Position numbers and translations under genes: made by a program. Positions 44,849 through 54,282 of a stretch of 64,000 nt of DNA are shown one piece after another. Location: positions 1,651,520-1,715,519 of the forward strand of contig NZ_OY781460.1 of NCBI RefSeq assembly GCF_963676855.1. Direction: 5' to 3'. Position 1 is the first letter of the stretch. Each line of letters starts with the position of its first letter. The notes beneath the pieces are model-generated. The model did not search any database and was not told the origin of the DNA. It saw nothing but the letters and a program-made list of their open reading frames with translations. Origin of the DNA: an uncultured Anaeromusa sp. GTDB lineage: Bacteria; Bacillota; Negativicutes; Anaeromusales; Anaeromusaceae.

Positions 44849-46936
44849 ATGACTGCTGAGTTATATGTGAAAAAAGGGATAGAGCAAGTTAATGCAGGGA
44901 ATTTTACGGAAGCTGCTCTTTCCTTTTCAAAGGCGTTGCAATTAAAAGAGGATGCAGATATTTATTACAATTTGGGAATTGTGCAGACCGTGTTAGGACA
45001 AGCTGTAACTGCTAAAAAGTCTTTTCAGCGCGCAGTAGAACTTCGACCAGATTTTTTTGAAGCCTATAACAACTTGGGAATTTTATTGCAAAGCGAAGCT
45101 TCTGGGGAGGAAGCAGAGCAATGTTTTCGACAAGCTATCAAAATCAAAAAAGATTTTTCTGAAGCTTATAATAATCTTGGGTTGCTTTTGGCAAAAAAAG
45201 ATCGTTTGGTCGAGGCGGAAAAGTGCTATCATGAGGCGATCAAGATATCTTGTAATTACCCGGAAGCTCACAACAATTTAGGCTTGTTGATGATGAAAAA
45301 GGAACAGCTAGCAGAAGCAGAGTATGCGTTTCGTCTTGCCATAAAGGAGAACGAGAACTTTCCTGAGGCTTGCAATAATCTTGCCGTAGTCTTAAGAAAA
45401 AATGAAAAATGGCAAGAAGCAGAAGCTTTTATTAAAAAGGCAGTTGGACTTCGGCCTCAATATCCAGAAGCGTATTATAATTGGGGATTAACGTTGGCGG
45501 CGCTTGGTAATATCGAGGATGCTATAGAGGCATACTGTAAAGCGATTGAACTCCGACCAGATTATCCGGAAGCGTATAACAATTTGGGAATTATTCTTCT
45601 AAAACAAGGAAAAGTGGGGGATGCAGAAAAATTTTTTCATCACGTTATCGAGCTAAATCCGGATTTTTCTGAGGCTTATAGTAATCTCAGTGCGGTATTG
45701 AAAGATGGGCCGCGTATTGAGGAAGCGGAAGGTTATGCAAAACGTGCCATTAAACTGAGTCCTATGGATGCGGAAGCACATAATAATTTAGGAGCGATTT
45801 TAAGAAACCAGAATCGGTTAGTGGAAGCGGAAAGGTGTTTTTTGAAAGCGGTCGAATTGCGGGCGAACTTTCCAGAGGCTTTTCATAATTTAGCGATGAC
45901 GTTGATGGAAACTGGGACTCGTCTTAATGAAGCGGAGTCTTTACTTAAACAAAGCTTAGAACTTCGCCCGGATTTTGCGGAAGCGGAATATACTTTGGCG
46001 GCGCTGTATTTTTTGCAAGGGAATTACAAGCAAGGATGGGAAAAATATGAGGCCCGGTTTGCCGTTTTCAATAATTATCAACCACCGGTTCGACGGTGGC
46101 AGGGAGAATTTTTAGAGGGAAAGCATATTTTGCTTTCTTGTGAACAAGGGTTTGGCGATACGTTACAGTTCATTCGCTATGCAGCAGTCGTGGCAAAGCA
46201 GGCACGACACACAACTGTGTTGGTACAAAAGTCGCTTGTTGGTCTATTTGCTAACTCAGAAAAAATTACCTTTGTTTCTTCGGTTAGCGAGTGTTCTTGG
46301 GATGAGTATGATTTTGCTTGTCCGTTACTAAGCCTGCCAATGCTCTTTGGGACGGATGAAGACTCCATTCCAGCTGAGATTCCATATATTTTTGCGGCGG
46401 AGACGCTCATAAATAAATGGAAAGATATTCTTGCAAAACAAAGTAGTGGAGATGAGTTAAAGGTAGGGATAGTTTGGGCGGGAAATCCGGGGCACAAAAA
46501 TGACCGTAATCGTTCTGCTCAACTTGCAGAAGTTGTAGAACTTTTTAAGGCTGTGCCTATTTGCTGGGTTAGCCTGCAAGTGGGGGCTGAAGGCAAGAAT
46601 TTACAAAATGGTACTGTTCGTATTTGCAATTTTTCAGATTTGCTTACTGACTTTTCCGAAACAGCAGCTTTGATTGCCAATTTAGATTTAGTAATTGCCG
46701 TAGATACGGCTGTTGCTCATTTAGCGGGAGCGATGGGGAAAAAGACCTGGCTTCTCCTACCGTTTGCGCCTGAGTGGCGCTGGCAGTTGCAGCGTGAAGA
46801 TTCTCCTTGGTATCCGACGATGCGGATTTTTCGTCAAAACCGCGTTGGAGAATGGCGAGAACTTTTGGAAAGAGTGGCAGCGGCATTAAAGAAAGAAATA
46901 GAAGACTCTGAGGTGGAAAGTGGAGGGATGGTATAG
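44849..46936 (+). CDS. TPR-repeat protein with glycosyltransferase-like C-terminus
   Basis: A 695-residue protein. The first about 410 residues are twelve consecutive 34-residue TPR units, most with the FPEAYNNLG or YPEAYNNLG register. The remainder resembles GT9/GT41-like domains seen in O-GlcNAc-type transferases: LLSCEQGFGDTLQFIRYA, VGIVWAGNPGHKNDRN and VIAVDTAVAHLAGAMGKKTW. It may glycosylate a protein, perhaps flagellin, and is oddly placed between cobS and cobC. SD GGAGG precedes the ATG. Function inferred only. Confidence 0.75.
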   Translation: MTAELYVKKGIEQVNAGNFTEAALSFSKALQLKEDADIYYNLGIVQTVLGQAVTAKKSFQRAVELRPDFFEAYNNLGILLQSEASGEEAEQCFRQAIKIKKDFSEAYNNLGLLLAKKDRLVEAEKCYHEAIKISCNYPEAHNNLGLLMMKKEQLAEAEYAFRLAIKENENFPEACNNLAVVLRKNEKWQEAEAFIKKAVGLRPQYPEAYYNWGLTLAALGNIEDAIEAYCKAIELRPDYPEAYNNLGIILLKQGKVGDAEKFFHHVIELNPDFSEAYSNLSAVLKDGPRIEEAEGYAKRAIKLSPMDAEAHNNLGAILRNQNRLVEAERCFLKAVELRANFPEAFHNLAMTLMETGTRLNEAESLLKQSLELRPDFAEAEYTLAALYFLQGNYKQGWEKYEARFAVFNNYQPPVRRWQGEFLEGKHILLSCEQGFGDTLQFIRYAAVVAKQARHTTVLVQKSLVGLFANSEKITFVSSVSECSWDEYDFACPLLSLPMLFGTDEDSIPAEIPYIFAAETLINKWKDILAKQSSGDELKVGIVWAGNPGHKNDRNRSAQLAEVVELFKAVPICWVSLQVGAEGKNLQNGTVRICNFSDLLTDFSETAALIANLDLVIAVDTAVAHLAGAMGKKTWLLLPFAPEWRWQLQREDSPWYPTMRIFRQNRVGEWRELLERVAAALKKEIEDSEVESGGMV

Positions 46937-46937
46937 C

Positions 46938-47489
46938 ATGCGGATTTGGTTTGTGCGGCATGGTGAAACAGAGTGGAACCGAACGAAACGGTATCAGGGG
47001 TATAGCGATATCCCTTTGAATGAAACTGGGCGGAGGCAAGCACAGGAAGCGGCGTCCTTGTTGGCTAAGGAGCCGCTAACGGCGGTCTATGCCAGCGATT
47101 TAAGCCGGGCTGTGGAAACGGCGGAGGCGATAGCGCAGCCGCACGAGCTGCAGGTGCAGCAGAATTCTGCGCTACGCGAGCTTCACTTTGGTCTATGGGA
47201 AGGTTTGCGGTATGAACAGATTATGGAGAAATGGGCAACCGAACTGAGTTTGATGTATGAGCATCCTGAAACAGGTTGTGCGCCAGAAGGAGAAGGGTTT
47301 AACGAGCTGGCAAAACGAGCTTGGCCGGCGCTACAGGCGATTCGTGAAGCTCATCAAGAAGATACAATTGCGGTGGTGGCTCATGGCGGCACCATTCGCG
47401 TTTTATTATGTTTGCTGCAAGGGAAACCGTTGCAGCAACTTTGGAACGTGGCGATTGCACATGGACAGGCTACAAGGATAGATGTGTAA
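46938..47489 (+). CDS. cobC: Alpha-ribazole phosphatase
   Basis: A 183-residue histidine phosphatase: FVRHGETEWNRTKRYQG contains the RHG catalytic triad, followed by YASDLSRAVETAEAI and VVAHGGTIRVLL with the second histidine. CobC removes the 5'-phosphate from alpha-ribazole phosphate or adenosylcobalamin phosphate, matching cobS and cobT nearby. General phosphoglycerate mutase-like phosphatases look similar, so context decides. The ATG at 46938 is 10 nt after GGAGGG. Confidence 0.85.
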   Translation: MRIWFVRHGETEWNRTKRYQGYSDIPLNETGRRQAQEAASLLAKEPLTAVYASDLSRAVETAEAIAQPHELQVQQNSALRELHFGLWEGLRYEQIMEKWATELSLMYEHPETGCAPEGEGFNELAKRAWPALQAIREAHQEDTIAVVAHGGTIRVLLCLLQGKPLQQLWNVAIAHGQATRIDV

Positions 47490-47605
47490 AGAATAGGAGT
47501 ATTTTGACTACCTTGCCCATTATCTTGTCGAGCCGCTTCGACGAGGCAGGATTTAATTTACTTACCAGAGAAAAGGATTTTCAAGACAACTGAAAAAGGA
47601 TGCCA

Positions 47606-47792
47606 CCAAACAGGTGCCTCCGGAAGATTTCGAAAAACCGGGGGAGAATAGGGAAGTTCGGACAGGCCATTGGCCTGTAAACGATGCGGTCGCGCCACTG
47701 TATTCGGGGAGAGCGCTTGCGTATGCCACTGGGAAACCGGGAAGGTGCAGGAAGCTTGAAGAACCGTTAGCCAGGATACCTGCCTGTTTTGG
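47606..47792 (+). ncRNA. Cobalamin riboswitch
   Basis: P1 is CCAAACAGG (47606) with CCTGTTTTGG (47783). Family landmarks in order: AATAGGGAAGTTCGGA, CGCGCCACTGTA, TGCCACTGGG then GGGAAGGTGCAGGAAG, and the B12 box AGCCAGGATACCTGCCT. It controls cobT through the terminator below. Bound adenosylcobalamin would be expected to favour termination. Confidence 0.92.
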
Positions 47793-47853
47793 CTGTCATG
47801 AACCCTCGCGCCAAGGGGAATGCCAGAAGGATAGGTACACTTTAAGAAGAGAT

Positions 47854-47882
47854 ACCTAGCCTTTGTGGCTGGGTTGTTTTTA
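47854..47882 (+). terminator. Expression-platform terminator of the cobalamin riboswitch
   Basis: ACCTAGCC, 5-nt loop, GGCTGGGT, then TGTTTTTAT, 60 nt before cobT. This position between aptamer and gene indicates transcriptional attenuation. Confidence 0.85.
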
Positions 47883-47941
47883 TATCCCCAATCCCCGCGG
47901 TACGGCAGTTGCAAGCTGAACGTGTTGAAGGAGGGATTTTT

Positions 47942-48976
47942 ATGAGCTTGGAACAGGAAGTGAACGAATGGATTGACGGGGCGGCTAAACCGCGTCATAG
48001 CCTGGGCTTATTGGAAAAATACCTAAAAAAGATGGTGCTGTCCTGGGGCGAAGTGAAAACAGAGCTTAAGCCTTTTCATTTAGTGTTTGCGGCGGATAAT
48101 GGTGTTATTTCCGAAGGCGTGGCCAAAGATCCTGAGGAGATTACCTATTTGCAGGCGCAGAATATGGTGGATGGCCGGGCGACGATCAGTTGCTTTTGTC
48201 AACAGTGCGGTATTCCCTATCGGGTCATTGATGTTGGCGTCAATTCCACGAAGCCTTTTACGGGTATTTCTCGCAAAGCAGCCATGGGCAGCCGTAGCTT
48301 TCTTAAAGAGGAAGCCATGACGGAAGCGGAATTTGCGGTTGCGTGGGAAGCCGGGCAGGAACAGGTTCGCCAATTGGTGGCCAAAGGCTATAACTTAATT
48401 TCCTTAGGAGAAATGGGCATTGGCAACACGACTACTTCGTCAGCAGTACTTCATGGCTTGACAGGCATTTTGCCGGAGTTTATCGTTGGCGGCGGCGCAG
48501 GGTTGCAAACTAGCGAATTGATTAAGAACAAATGCCAGGTGGTTGCTAAAGGTGTGGAATTGCATAAAGAAAAGTTTCATACCGCCAAAGATATTCTGCG
48601 TTGTGTAGGCGGCTTCGATATGGTAGCTATTTGCGCCGCCATGTTGGAATGTGCGCGCTTAGAAACGCCATTTGTCATTGACGGTTTTATTACGGCGGTT
48701 GCCTATATCTGTGCTTCACGGCTGGATACAGGAGTAGAAAAGCATGCCATTCCATCGCATCTGTCCCGAGAGCCAGGGATGGCCTATTCCTTGCTGCTAG
48801 GGAACATTCCGGCGGAGGAAGTGGTACTGAAAGCCAATATGGCTCTAGGCGAAGGGACAGGAGCCGTATTGATGGTGTTTTTGCTGAAGACCATGCTCTA
48901 TACGATGCACAATATGGCACGGATTACCGATTTTATTCCCGCGGTGCCGGAAAAAGAGCAACGAGCTGCCTTGTAA
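47942..48976 (+). CDS. cobT: Nicotinate-nucleotide-dimethylbenzimidazole phosphoribosyltransferase
   Basis: Makes alpha-ribazole phosphate, the lower ligand precursor of cobalamin. The 344-residue protein has LVFAADNGVISEGVA, LGEMGIGNTTTSSAV, the glycine-rich VGGGAGLQ and KHAIPSHLSREPGM with the GEGTGAVL end segment. ATG 47942 lies after GAAGGAGGG. It is under the riboswitch, completing the lower-ligand branch with cobS and cobC. Confidence 0.94.
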   Translation: MSLEQEVNEWIDGAAKPRHSLGLLEKYLKKMVLSWGEVKTELKPFHLVFAADNGVISEGVAKDPEEITYLQAQNMVDGRATISCFCQQCGIPYRVIDVGVNSTKPFTGISRKAAMGSRSFLKEEAMTEAEFAVAWEAGQEQVRQLVAKGYNLISLGEMGIGNTTTSSAVLHGLTGILPEFIVGGGAGLQTSELIKNKCQVVAKGVELHKEKFHTAKDILRCVGGFDMVAICAAMLECARLETPFVIDGFITAVAYICASRLDTGVEKHAIPSHLSREPGMAYSLLLGNIPAEEVVLKANMALGEGTGAVLMVFLLKTMLYTMHNMARITDFIPAVPEKEQRAAL

Positions 48977-49138
48977 AATATTGCAAACAAAACTACAAAA
49001 GCATGGCAAAATTTTCATATCCCGAAATCCTGACGCAGGAAAATCGCATCTGCATAACTAATAGTATTCATTTATGCGAAAACTTTGACAAGACAAAAAC
49101 CTGCCGGATGCGTCGTAAAAGGATGGAGGGAATTGAAT

Positions 49139-50365
49139 ATGCAAGTCAGCCGGTTTACGTTAAGTGAAATTGTTGACACTAGTGTATTGCAAGAGATTCA
49201 AGATAAGTTTGCAGAAGCCACGGGACTGGCGGCAGTTATCGTGGATCCCGAAGGCCGCCCTATTACCAAGCCCAGCCATTTCGCTTGTTTTTGCAATTAT
49301 GTTCGCTCCTTTGATGAGGGATTTCGCCGCTGTATGAACTGCGATGATAAAAGTGGCCGCCGGGCTACACAGGATAAACGTCCGGTGGTATATCTTTGTC
49401 ATAGCGGTCTGACGGACTTAGCGGCGCCGATTATTGTGCAGGATGAGTACATTGGCGCGTTTTTGGCTGGCCAGGTGGTATTGGAAACAGAGCATAGCGA
49501 TATCAAGGAAGTCAAAGAAGAAATGTATCGCCGTGTGGCGGATTTGCCGGTAGATAAGGAAAAAATAGGCGAGCTTTTTGATCATGTGGAAATTGTGCCG
49601 GAGCATCGCATTAAGGCTGGGGCGGATCTGATTTACATCATGTCCAACTACATTGTAGAAATCGGCCTGGCGAATATTGTGCAAAAACAGCTGATGCTAG
49701 AAATGAAGGCCAAGGCGGAGCTGGAAAGTCTGCTGCAGGTGACGGAGTTGAAGGCGTTACAATCGCAGGTCAATCCTCATTTTCTGTTTAATACGTTGAA
49801 TACCATTGCGCGTTTGGCTTTGCTGGAAGGGGCGGAAAAAACCCAGGAAGTGGTGTATGCCTTAGCGGACTTGCTGCGCAATAATCTGAGAGATATTGAC
49901 GTGTTGCGTACGATCGAAGAAGAGGTCAAATCCACTCGGGATTATTTGACCATTCAAAAGGTTCGCTTCGGCGATCGCATTGCCTCGGATATTCAAATCG
50001 ATGCAGCCCTTTTAGAGGGACTTATTCCAGCGCTGACCCTGCAACCGTTGGTGGAAAATGCCATCATTCATGGCTTGGAAAACCGGGTAGAAGGAGGCAG
50101 CATTTTCTTGGAAGGGCGCATTGACGACAAGGATGTGGTACTGACAGTGCGCGATACTGGAGTGGGGATGCCTGCAGAACGTTTGCAGAGCTTGTTCCAG
50201 GAAGAGCGGCGGCAAAATTCGCATGGACAGACAACCGGCTTAGGTATCATTAATGTACATAAGCGCATTTGTCATTTTTTTGGCGAACAATACGGCCTTT
50301 CGGTGGAAAGCGTGCCTGGCGAAGGAACTTCGGTGCAGCTGCGCCTGCCGTTTCGGCATAATTAA
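49139..50365 (+). CDS. PocR-domain sensor histidine kinase (LytS/YesM type)
   Basis: A 408-residue cytoplasmic sensor. The N-terminal about 190 residues are a PocR sensory domain with a cysteine set (FACFCNYV, RRCMNCDDKSG), found in regulators of propanediol, glycerol and ethanolamine genes. Then LQSQVNPHFLFNTLN carries the phospho-accepting His, PLVENAIIHGLE the N-box and RDTGVGMP and TGLGIINVHKR the G-boxes. It has no transmembrane segment. The ATG at 49139 is 8 nt after GGAGGG. The adjacent response regulator and the pdu operon suggest it senses 1,2-propanediol or glycerol. Confidence 0.9.
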   Translation: MQVSRFTLSEIVDTSVLQEIQDKFAEATGLAAVIVDPEGRPITKPSHFACFCNYVRSFDEGFRRCMNCDDKSGRRATQDKRPVVYLCHSGLTDLAAPIIVQDEYIGAFLAGQVVLETEHSDIKEVKEEMYRRVADLPVDKEKIGELFDHVEIVPEHRIKAGADLIYIMSNYIVEIGLANIVQKQLMLEMKAKAELESLLQVTELKALQSQVNPHFLFNTLNTIARLALLEGAEKTQEVVYALADLLRNNLRDIDVLRTIEEEVKSTRDYLTIQKVRFGDRIASDIQIDAALLEGLIPALTLQPLVENAIIHGLENRVEGGSIFLEGRIDDKDVVLTVRDTGVGMPAERLQSLFQEERRQNSHGQTTGLGIINVHKRICHFFGEQYGLSVESVPGEGTSVQLRLPFRHN

Positions 50366-50421
50366 ATGATCGCAGAAGGCCGGTCAGGGAAGACCGGCAG
50401 CATTCGGGAAGGAGTAGTTGT

Positions 50422-52065
50422 ATGTATACGCTGTTGATAGCCGACGATGAACAATTGGAGCGGCAAGCGTTGCGCTTCATTATTGAAAAAAACTATCCGC
50501 AGGTTCAGATTGTCGGTGAGGCAGGCGATGGCGCCAGTGCCGTCCGGCTGGCCATGGAAGAACGGCCGGATATTGTGCTGATGGACATCCGCATGCCGGA
50601 GATCAACGGCTTGGAGGCGGCGAAAAGCATTCGGGTGCTGCTGCCGGATACACGTATTGTGATGCTGACGGCTTTTGACGAATTCAGTTATGCTAAACAG
50701 GCACTCTCCATGGGGGCAGTGGAATATTTGCTGAAACCGGTGAGGCCGGAAGAGCTCACGGAAACACTGCGCAAAGTGGCTGAAGGCGTCAAGGCCATGA
50801 AAAGCAAGCACCAAGAAGAAGAAGCGTTGCGCAAAAGCGTGGCTGAGGCCATGCCATTTATTCAAATGTCCTTTGTGTATGACCTTATTTCCGGACAAGT
50901 GGAGGAAATGACGCACTATCGGGAACGGGCCAGGTTTTTGGGCTTGGCTGTGGACCCTGGCGTGGCGCTGGTCATTGATATTGATAATTTTCGCAAACTG
51001 ACCTTGCAGGCGTCGGAACTAGAAAAACAGGGCATGAAGCAGCGGCTGCATCAAAGCATCTGCCGAGCTGTGCGAGCGCGCAGTGGCGTGGGCAAGGCAG
51101 CGCTGGTGGCGCCTACGGGGAGCGACAATATTGTCGTATTGCTGGGCTTGGAGAACGCAGGGGATGCTGCCGTCGCCAAAGCAGAGGCGTTGAGGGAAGC
51201 GGAAAGCATCCGCAGTGTGGTGGGTGAAGAACTGGGCCTTAGCATTACGATCGGCGTTGGCCGCTACTATGCAGATCCGCGGGATATTTACCGTTCTTAT
51301 CACGAAGCCATGAGTGCATTGCGGCAGAGGTTTTATCTGGGTAGCAGCCAGGTGATTCATATTGAGGATGCGCCGCATTTGAGCGAAGGGCCTTTTCATT
51401 ATCCTTTCCATGCGGAGCGGGCGGTCTTGGATAAAGTACGCTGTGGCGACCGCAAGCAAGCCAAAGAAGCGTTAAAAAGTCTTTTAGGTGAAATTTTTGC
51501 CAAGAAAACACGTTTGGAAACCATCAAAGCATGTGTGCTAGAGCTGTTAGTGGTGCTCTCGCGGTCGGCGGTGGAAGGTGGCGCCAGTTTAGATAAGCTG
51601 ACGTTGCTCAATTTTTATTGCATTCAGCGTCTGAATGAATGCAAGGAGCAAAGCGATATTGAGCGTTGGATGATGGAAGCGCTGGATCAGTTTTTGGATA
51701 ACATGTTGGAAAACCGCAATAGTATGAATTTGCGGGTTATGAATAAAGCCTGTGAGTATATTGTCGCTAATTGCCATCGTAACTTGCCGCTGGAAGAAGT
51801 GGCGCAGACGGTGCATTTGAGTCCTTTTTATTTCAGTCGTTTATTCAAAAAGGAAAAAGGCTTTAATTTTGCAGATTTCATTACTAGAGTACGCCTGGAT
51901 CGGGCCAAAAAGCTTCTCTTGGATCCGGACTACACAGTGGTGCGGATTGCCACTGAAGTGGGATATCAGGACGCCAGCTATTTTTGTCGTGTTTTCCGCC
52001 AGTCTATGGGGATGACGCCCAATCAGTATCGGCAGGAGCTGCGGGGCGAAAAAGCGAAAAACTAA
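50422..52065 (+). CDS. AraC-type response regulator of the microcompartment operon
   Basis: A 547-residue YesN-like regulator. Receiver domain at residues 1-120 with the acidic pair DD at 8-9, phospho-acceptor D55 in LMDIRMPE, and the signalling lysine in LLKPVRPEE. A middle region (about 180-420) of the kind seen in YesN proteins follows. The C-terminal AraC helix-turn-helix pair (LEEVAQTVHLSPFYFSRLFK, RIATEVGYQDASYFCRVFRQ) binds DNA. SD GGAAGGAG precedes the ATG. It is the likely activator of eutS onward. Confidence 0.9.
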   Translation: MYTLLIADDEQLERQALRFIIEKNYPQVQIVGEAGDGASAVRLAMEERPDIVLMDIRMPEINGLEAAKSIRVLLPDTRIVMLTAFDEFSYAKQALSMGAVEYLLKPVRPEELTETLRKVAEGVKAMKSKHQEEEALRKSVAEAMPFIQMSFVYDLISGQVEEMTHYRERARFLGLAVDPGVALVIDIDNFRKLTLQASELEKQGMKQRLHQSICRAVRARSGVGKAALVAPTGSDNIVVLLGLENAGDAAVAKAEALREAESIRSVVGEELGLSITIGVGRYYADPRDIYRSYHEAMSALRQRFYLGSSQVIHIEDAPHLSEGPFHYPFHAERAVLDKVRCGDRKQAKEALKSLLGEIFAKKTRLETIKACVLELLVVLSRSAVEGGASLDKLTLLNFYCIQRLNECKEQSDIERWMMEALDQFLDNMLENRNSMNLRVMNKACEYIVANCHRNLPLEEVAQTVHLSPFYFSRLFKKEKGFNFADFITRVRLDRAKKLLLDPDYTVVRIATEVGYQDASYFCRVFRQSMGMTPNQYRQELRGEKAKN

Positions 52066-52102
52066 GAGTCTCGTAATAAAATAGAACATCAAACCTGTTA
52101 TG

Positions 52103-52133
52103 AAAAAAGATTGCCTTCAGGCAGTCTTTTTTT
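52103..52133 (+). terminator. Terminator after the response regulator gene
   Basis: AAAAAAGATTGCC, TTCA loop, GGCAGTCTTTTTTT. It separates the regulators from the microcompartment operon. Confidence 0.9.
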
Positions 52134-52154
52134 GTCTTTATATTTAAAATTTTC

Positions 52155-52177
52155 GAAAAGATTAGCAAGATCTTTTC
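52155..52177 (+). promoter_or_regulatory. Inverted repeat at the head of the microcompartment operon
   Basis: GAAAAGAT, 7-nt spacer, ATCTTTTC. It lies in the only intergenic space before eutS, about 160 nt upstream of its start, so it is a candidate activator site for the AraC-type response regulator. No clear sigma-A box is seen around it. Confidence 0.45.
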
Positions 52178-52338
52178 ATGCCGAAAAAGAGGAGTGGTTT
52201 TTTGTTTGGATGGGAGGATGGGTGCAGCAAGTATATCCGGTAGGGGAGCAACAAGGACTCAAGGGAGAATGAAGGCAATCGCCAATTACTATACATGTAG
52301 AATCGTCAAATTATTTGCGAAGATTGCGAGGAAGGCCG

Positions 52339-52680
52339 ATGAGCACGGAAAAACAAAGAGTTGTACAAGAATATGTACCAGGAAAACAGGTTACGCTGGC
52401 GCATCTAATCGCCCATCCGAAAGCGGTGCTCTGTGAGAAGCTGGGTGTAGGAGAAGGCGGCGCTATTGGCATCTTGACAATTACCCCTTGTGAAGCGGCG
52501 TTGATTGCTGCAGATGTAGCCACCAAGACGGCGGCGGTGGACATTGGCTTTATGGACCGTTTTACCGGTTCCGTAGTGCTGGTGGGCAGCGTTTCTGCTG
52601 TGGAAGCGGCTCTGCGTCAAGTGAATGCCGTACTGACGGATGGCCTGGGCTTTACTGGCACTCGCATTACTAGGTCGTGA
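52339..52680 (+). CDS. eutS: BMC shell protein, EutS/PduU type
   Basis: A 113-residue circularly permuted BMC-fold shell protein: [19 protein letters not shown] at the start, [19 protein letters not shown], and [16 protein letters not shown]. The N-terminal strand of such proteins forms a barrel plugging the pore. ATG 52339 follows GAGGAAGG. It opens the microcompartment operon, unlike in Salmonella pdu where pduU is near the end. Confidence 0.9.
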   Translation: MSTEKQRVVQEYVPGKQVTLAHLIAHPKAVLCEKLGVGEGGAIGILTITPCEAALIAADVATKTAAVDIGFMDRFTGSVVLVGSVSAVEAALRQVNAVLTDGLGFTGTRITRS

Positions 52681-52683
52681 CCT

Positions 52684-53169
52684 ATGAAACCGATTGTTAA
52701 ACGTAAGGTCATGATGGTAGGGGCTGTAGGTGCTGGCAAAACGTCGCTAGCCTATGCTTTAGGGCAGAGGGCGAAGGAAGTCAGTAAGACCAGCGATATT
52801 GAATTTTACGACGATGCCATAGACACTCCTGGGGAATATGCGCAAATACCGCGTTTTTACTCGGCGCTCTTGGTGACTTCTATGCAAGCGGCAGGTGTGC
52901 TTATTGTGCAGGATGCTTCTCAAAGAATGCCGGTGCTGCCTCCTGGATTTGCGGGAATGTTTACCCGGCCGGTGGTAGGCGTAGTAACGAAAGTGGATTT
53001 AGAAAAGGCCGATCGTGAACGCGCAAGACGATTTCTAGTGCAGGCGGGAGTCAAAGAGCCTGTGTTCTTTGTCTCTTCCCATACAGGTGAAGGCTTGGAC
53101 GAACTGTCGGACTGTCTAGAACAGATGGACCGCGGCTTGTCCGCCGGAGGAAAGGAGGACATAAAATGA
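52684..53169 (+). CDS. eutP: EutP/PduV-family GTPase
   Basis: A 161-residue small P-loop protein with the Walker A sequence GAVGAGKT at residues 13-20, [16 protein letters not shown] as the G3-like segment and [13 protein letters not shown] as the guanine-specificity TKxD motif. EutP/PduV members associate with microcompartments and may help position them, though the exact role is uncertain. Three nt after eutS; its stop overlaps the next ATG (ATGA). Confidence 0.88.
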   Translation: MKPIVKRKVMMVGAVGAGKTSLAYALGQRAKEVSKTSDIEFYDDAIDTPGEYAQIPRFYSALLVTSMQAAGVLIVQDASQRMPVLPPGFAGMFTRPVVGVVTKVDLEKADRERARRFLVQAGVKEPVFFVSSHTGEGLDELSDCLEQMDRGLSAGGKEDIK

Positions 53170-53441
53170 ACGAAGCGTTGGGTATGGTGGAAACAAAAGG
53201 TCTTGTCGGTGCCATTGAAGCGGCTGATGCCATGGTCAAGGCGGCCAATGTACATTTGGTTGGCTACGAAAAAATCGGCTCCGGCCTGGTGACGGTTATG
53301 GTACGCGGCGACGTCGGTGCCGTTAAGGCGGCTACCGATGCCGGCAGCGCGGCTGCTGGAAAAGTGGGTCAGGTTGTCTCCGTACACGTCATTCCTCGCC
53401 CCCACACGGATGTGGAAAGCATTCTGCCGAAACAGGTTTAA
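53166..53441 (+). CDS. pduA: BMC-H shell protein, PduA type
   Basis: A 91-residue hexameric shell tile: [41 protein letters not shown] and [13 protein letters not shown]. The pore loop KIGSG matches PduA/PduJ, through which diol enters. It is almost identical to the later pduJ gene, differing mainly at both ends and in the last helix. Coupled to eutP by ATGA. Confidence 0.93.
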   Translation: MNEALGMVETKGLVGAIEAADAMVKAANVHLVGYEKIGSGLVTVMVRGDVGAVKAATDAGSAAAGKVGQVVSVHVIPRPHTDVESILPKQV

Positions 53442-53466
53442 GAGTTAATTTGGAGGTGGAAGACAT

Positions 53467-54264
53467 ATGCAAGAACAGTTAATTGACAAGGTTATGGATG
53501 AAATCAAAAAACGCATGGAGTCTCAAGGAGCTACTGTTCCGACTGAAGCTCCGGCTGCTGCCGCTTGCGCAGCCAACCCGGGTATGACCGAATACGTAGG
53601 TACCGCTATTGGCGATACCATCGGTCTGGTAATTGCCAACGTAGATCCTATGCTGCATGCGCAGATGAAGCTGGATCCCAAATTCCGCTCTATCGGCATC
53701 ATCGGCGGACGTACCGGCGCCGGCCCGCATATCATGGCGGCTGACGAAGCGGTTAAAGCAACCAATACGGAAATTGTCACTATTGAATTAGCGCGTGATA
53801 CTAAAGGCGGCGCTGGTCATGGATGTCTCATCATATTTGGAGCTGAAGAAGTATCTGATGCTCGTCGCGCGGTAGAAGTGGCTCTGAAAGAGCTGGATCG
53901 CACCTTCGGCGATGTGTACGGTAACGATGCAGGCCATCTGGAACTGCAATACACCGCTCGCGCCAGCTATGCCATCAACAAAGCGTTCAATGCGCCTGTT
54001 GGTAAAGCATTCGGTCTGATTGTCGGCGCTCCGGCAGCCATTGGTGTGCTGATGTCCGATGTGGCCGTCAAAACGGCTAACGTGGAGCTCGTCGGCTATG
54101 CCAGCCCTGCCGCCGGCACCAGCTACTCCAACGAAGTAATCATCATGATTACTGGCGATTCCGGCGCCGTGCGTCAGTCGGTTCTGGCAGCTAAAGATGC
54201 GGGCAAGAAGTTGCTCGAAGCGTTGGGCGGGCCAGCTCCGTCCAGCACGAAACCATACATTTAA
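53467..54264 (+). CDS. pduB: BMC-T shell protein, PduB type
   Basis: A 265-residue trimeric tandem-BMC shell protein: TEYVGTAIGDTIGLVIANVD for the first repeat, then GGRTGAGPHIMAADEAVKAT, and the second repeat with FGLIVGAPAAIGVLMSD and VELVGYASPAAGTSYSNEV. The N-terminal stretch QEQLIDKVMDEIKKRM resembles the amphipathic cargo-targeting helices elsewhere in the operon. In Salmonella the PduB N-terminus anchors the core to the shell. SD GGAGG precedes the ATG. Confidence 0.93.
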   Translation: MQEQLIDKVMDEIKKRMESQGATVPTEAPAAAACAANPGMTEYVGTAIGDTIGLVIANVDPMLHAQMKLDPKFRSIGIIGGRTGAGPHIMAADEAVKATNTEIVTIELARDTKGGAGHGCLIIFGAEEVSDARRAVEVALKELDRTFGDVYGNDAGHLELQYTARASYAINKAFNAPVGKAFGLIVGAPAAIGVLMSDVAVKTANVELVGYASPAAGTSYSNEVIIMITGDSGAVRQSVLAAKDAGKKLLEALGGPAPSSTKPYI

Positions 54265-54282
54265 TAGCAGGGAGGGAACGAA

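Noticed and set aside
52194..52436. Small open frame at the head of the microcompartment operon
   Set aside because: No SD or family resemblance, and it overlaps eutS in another frame.
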